64,000 nt of DNA, from contig CAZCYQ010000003.1 in NCBI GenBank assembly GCA_964503085.1, positions 51,514 to 115,513 on the forward strand, read 5' to 3'. Under the pieces are notes generated by a model. That model was not told where the DNA came from, did no database searches, and worked only from the letters and a program-made list of their open reading frames with translations. The stretch comes from Bin80 sp964503085. Its GTDB lineage: Bacteria; Bacteroidota; Rhodothermia; Rhodothermales; Bin80. The translations under genes and the position numbers were made by a program. Numbering within the stretch: the first letter of the stretch is position 1; each line of letters opens with the position of its first letter. Below, piece by piece: positions 61,230-64,000 of this stretch.

Positions 61230-63113
61230 TCACACCACCGCCCGCGGTTTCAATCCAAGTAATCGGCAGGTAGATAGCGCCAGACTTGCTCGATTGAGTG
61301 TATAGAAGTGAAAGTCGTTCACTCCTTGATCCGACAATTTGTGGCAGAGTTCAGCGGCCACATTCGCCGTGATGAACTCACATGTCGCAGTATCGTCGTC
61401 TGTCCCCTCATACACCTCATGAAGCCAATCCGGCAAGGTCACCTGGCAAAGATTTGCAATACGCTTCATGCCCTTGAAGTTGGGTTGCAGCATGATTCCG
61501 GGCACAATTGGCATCGTCACGCCCCCCGCTCGTGCACGATCAAGAAATTTGAAATAGACTTCTGGCTCAAAGAAAAATTGGGTAATTGCACGGTCAGCGC
61601 CAGCGTCCTGCTTCGCTCTTAAGAATGCAATGTCCTGGTCCCATCCCCGACTGTGGGGATGTTGTTCCGGATAGCAGGAAACACTGATTTCAAATCTCGC
61701 TTCAGGTTCAATCTCGCAGTTGCGAATTCCCTCAATTAGCTCAATACTATCTCGAAAACCGCCCGGGTACTGTTCAAATTTTGCATCTATGCCCTCAGGG
61801 GGGTCGCCTCGTAGTGCCACAATGTGACGTATCCCGGCTTTCCATAGATCAACTGCAATGTCCAATACCTCTTCCTTCGTTGCGTTTACGCAAGTGAGGT
61901 GTGCGGCCGGCAACAGCGGGGTATCCTGTGCAATTTTCGCAACGATACGCTGTGTTCGATCACGCGTAGAGCCGCCAGCCCCGTACGTGACGGATACAAA
62001 GCGCGGTGCCATTGGAGTCAGCCTTGCAACCGATTCCCACAGTTTGGCCTCCATACTGTCTGATTTAGGAGGAAAAAATTCAAATGAAACACTAGGGGGT
62101 GGTCTCGACTGTTGCTCCGCGACGGAGAGTTTACTCACACTGGGGTCTGCGGGTTGATAGGCTCGCCATGCAGCCTTCCAGATGAGCACACTAATACCTT
62201 TTTTAAGCGAGGACGGTGGGTCAAATCTTCTGGGCGGCTGCATAGAAAACCCCGCATTATCCGCCCATTGCATCATGTCATCCTCGGAGATCCCAAGCCG
62301 ATAATGTCCCTGGGATTCGCGTAAAAACTCAAGCTCATGTGGGGCAAAATCAACGACAATCAGTTGGCCTCCCTGTTTAAGAACGCGAGCGGCTTCTGCG
62401 ATGACCTTTTCGGGCTGTTCAAGATAATGCAACACTTGATGCACGATCACTAAATCCGCACTATCACTCTCGAAAGGGGTGTCCATTGCGTTTCCTTGCC
62501 GCACTCTTGCATTACCGATCCCTGCTCGGTTTAGGTTCGCTCGAGCTACCTTCAGCATATGATGAGAAAGATCAAGTCCTTCGGCCTCTTGCGTGTACGG
62601 AGCGAGCAAAATCAGCATCCGCCCCGTACCAGTCCCAAAGTCTATGATCCGCTCAAACTGATGGCACTCAACATGCCCAAGAATTGCACGCTCAATTGCT
62701 GCATCAGGATAATGCAATGCCCGCAATTCGTCCCAGTCTTTAGCGATTTCTGAAAAATAGGATGCTGCCGATCGTGCACGATTTGCACGTACACGCTGCA
62801 GAAAATTGTAATCGGTCGTGAATGGGTCACTATCTATATCTAGTTTCGAGAAGATCCCCTCCAACAGCCTGTCAGCCCATCCTCTACGCTGAATTCGATA
62901 AAATACCCAGGCACCCTCAGGGAGCCGTTCAACCAAACCCGCTTGGGTCAGAGATTTTAGGTGATGTGAGAGCCGGGGTTGACTTTGATTGAGAATGCGT
63001 GCCAGTTCTCCAACCGCAAGGTCACCATGGCGTAGCAGTGCGAGTATCCGAAGCCGTGTCGGTTCTCCGGCTGCTTTCAAGCCGCCTATCAGTGACTTCT
63101 GGCACACGCTCAT
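61230..63113 (-). CDS. metF: ArsR-type regulator + SAM methyltransferase + MetF fusion
   Basis: One frame of 627 residues joins three modules. Residues 1-90 are an ArsR winged helix ('LAVGELARILNQSQPRLSHHLKSLTQAGLVER') without the cysteine metal site of metal sensors. Residues 100-330 are a class I methyltransferase ('IIDFGTGTGRMLILLAP' at 156-172, 'GLDLSHHMLKVAR', 'DLVIVHQVLHYL'). Residues 340-627 are methylenetetrahydrofolate reductase MetF ('SVSFEFFPPKSD' at 341-352, 'FVSVTYGAGGSTRDRT', 'LRGDPPEGI', 'TQFFFEPE', 'IVPGIMLQPN'). MetF supplies methyl-tetrahydrofolate for the downstream metH genes. The ArsR+methyltransferase part is known as a separate gene beside metF/metH in proteobacteria; here it should let the enzyme bind its own operator and respond to S-adenosyl compounds (inference). 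A tandem repeat lies 11 bases upstream of the ATG. Confidence 0.9.
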   Translation of the reverse strand: MSVCQKSLIGGLKAAGEPTRLRILALLRHGDLAVGELARILNQSQPRLSHHLKSLTQAGLVERLPEGAWVFYRIQRRGWADRLLEGIFSKLDIDSDPFTTDYNFLQRVRANRARSAASYFSEIAKDWDELRALHYPDAAIERAILGHVECHQFERIIDFGTGTGRMLILLAPYTQEAEGLDLSHHMLKVARANLNRAGIGNARVRQGNAMDTPFESDSADLVIVHQVLHYLEQPEKVIAEAARVLKQGGQLIVVDFAPHELEFLRESQGHYRLGISEDDMMQWADNAGFSMQPPRRFDPPSSLKKGISVLIWKAAWRAYQPADPSVSKLSVAEQQSRPPPSVSFEFFPPKSDSMEAKLWESVARLTPMAPRFVSVTYGAGGSTRDRTQRIVAKIAQDTPLLPAAHLTCVNATKEEVLDIAVDLWKAGIRHIVALRGDPPEGIDAKFEQYPGGFRDSIELIEGIRNCEIEPEARFEISVSCYPEQHPHSRGWDQDIAFLRAKQDAGADRAITQFFFEPEVYFKFLDRARAGGVTMPIVPGIMLQPNFKGMKRIANLCQVTLPDWLHEVYEGTDDDTATCEFITANVAAELCHKLSDQGVNDFHFYTLNRASLALSTCRLLGLKPRAVV

Positions 63114-63123
63114 GAGAATTAAT

Positions 63124-63155
63124 TATAAACATTAATTTATATAAACATTCATTTA
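63124..63155 (-). promoter_or_regulatory. Tandem 16-base operator-like repeat before the ArsR-MetF gene
   Basis: Two adjoining copies, TATAAACATTAATTTA (63124-63139) and TATAAACATTCATTTA (63140-63155), differ at one base. They lie 11 to 42 bases before the ATG of a gene whose product starts with an ArsR DNA-binding domain, which fits an autoregulatory binding site. Overlapping inverted-repeat character (CATTAA...TTAATG) is present. Bases 63156-63437 show no other gene. Confidence 0.55.
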
Positions 63156-63437
63156 ATGAGAAGGTTCAAAATTCAGCCAGATTTTAGCGTGACCTAGTTG
63201 CAGAGGGCGAGGGATGCCGGGTCATGTGAGTACATACCCTAACGGATTTTGCAAGATTTATGATGGAAAACCTCCATTGAAAACGATCAAGTAAACTTGA
63301 AGAAAACAATGGCAACTTGGGGCGTTGGTTCAACAGGTCCAAGATTGTTCGCCAAAACCATGAGAGCAAACCGCTTGACTTCAGCCTCTTAAAAATGGAT
63401 TTGCTGGAGGCTCCTTTGCATTGAGTAATGAGAACCC

Positions 63438-63860
63438 ATGAGTAGAATGCCGACGAATCAAAAGACACGTTTTGTGAGCATAATGATCGTGATTACGATG
63501 ATGACCGGTGTTTCTGAGATCGCAGTAGCACAGAACAGCAGCTTTTACGTAGGCGCTTTTGTCGGAGCTGAGCACATTAGCTTTGAACATGCAAAAACCG
63601 TAGACAATACGAATGTGCCGACGAATTATTTGCAGAGGGGAAGCATATACAACACGAGAGCTTCAGCGAGCGGATCGGGTTCTAGTACGGGATTTCTCAT
63701 AGGCAACCGCCCAAATCTGGACGCAGGCAATACCCTTGACGTAGGCCTGGAGATTGATGGACAACTCCGCGGTGGCACGGCAAGCGGCTCGTTTCCCGGA
63801 GACGGGCAATCCGATGGTAGAAACCAGTACGGAGAGGCTGGCCCGATGAATGGAGTGTGA
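63438..63860 (+). pseudogene. Outer-membrane-type protein, probably frameshifted
   Basis: The frame encodes a signal peptide ('VSIMIVITMMTGVSEIAVAQ') and a start of a beta-barrel-like protein ('SSFYVGAFVGAEHISFEHA', 'DVGLEIDGQLRGGTASGSF'). It stops at TGA 63858-63860 after 140 residues. Just before the stop, another frame continues: 'DEWSVKRKNSYGATLVFRLR', 'PSFVASLLGPGAG', which reads like barrel strands, until TAG near 63953. A one-base shift near 63840 would join them. The product is either a short protein or a broken gene. Start may also be ATG 63450. Confidence 0.5.
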
Positions 63861-64000
63861 AGAGAAAAAACAGCTATGGTGCCACGTTGGTTTTCCGGTT
63901 GCGCCCCTCGTTTGTGGCTTCGCTTCTCGGCCCAGGGGCAGGTATATAGTGTTTGCCCGAAAATTAAATATAGGTCGATATAGTGTGTTTCAGTAGGGGT

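Overview
The window most likely comes from a Bacteroidota-like bacterium, probably of the Rhodothermota/Balneola side. The signs are three type IX secretion (T9SS) C-terminal sorting domains (one a remnant), an S46 dipeptidyl-peptidase, two carboxypeptidase-regulatory-like/DUF5686 proteins, a B12-riboswitch btuB with a beta-propeller partner, a seven-iron ferredoxin and clear GGAGG-type ribosome binding sites at several starts. The assignment rests on gene content only.

Layout. 1-7048: the end of an epimerase-like gene, a T9SS domain remnant, a T9SS-sorted propeller protein, msrB, tRNA-Leu(UAG), then a catalytically dead, cap-less S46 homologue coupled to an intact S46 peptidase lipoprotein. 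7241-13836: a patatin-like lipase, two tandem DUF5686 proteins and an RluA-type pseudouridine synthase. 13837-21161: a decayed zone (mcrC remnant, IS256-type transposase remnant, TamB-like fragment) around a TlpA-like protein and an intact mcrBC restriction pair. 21467-33409: an AlkA-like glycosylase, a small secreted protein, the riboswitch-btuB-propeller operon, a TamB-like giant and a sialate O-acetylesterase. 33510-39589: a repeated three-gene module (membrane thioredoxin-like protein, cysteine-rich peptide, six-bladed propeller lipoprotein), with decayed copies and a fragment of hemL beside intact hemL. 39627-49809: AddAB-type helicase-nuclease, a HAD phosphatase, an AlbA_2/ParA gene pair and fdxA. 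50091-57065: an accessory island with an IS1595 remnant, a pentapeptide-repeat gene, a tyrosine-recombinase tail and a TerB / BrxD-like ATPase / Lhr-like helicase operon. 57392-63113: split metH and a fused ArsR-methyltransferase-MetF gene behind a tandem operator-like repeat. 63438 to the end: the start of an outer-membrane-type protein, probably frameshifted.

How parts fit. B12 uptake (btuB and its propeller partner) can supply the B12-dependent methionine synthase; metF and metH share strand and order, and the ArsR domain fused to MetF may control the set. At least three loci may serve in defence: McrBC, the TerB-BrxD-helicase operon and the AlbA_2-ParA pair. A recurring theme is partial duplication followed by decay, with broken copies of mcrC, TamB, hemL and the propeller module lying within 2-15 kb of an intact version.

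The strongest candidates for something not yet described are the propeller/cysteine-rich peptide module, the ArsR-methyltransferase-MetF fusion, the TerB-BrxD-helicase operon whose first reading frame is joined to an integrase tail, and the S46 pseudo-peptidase. Functions are inferred from motifs read by eye; no database search was run.
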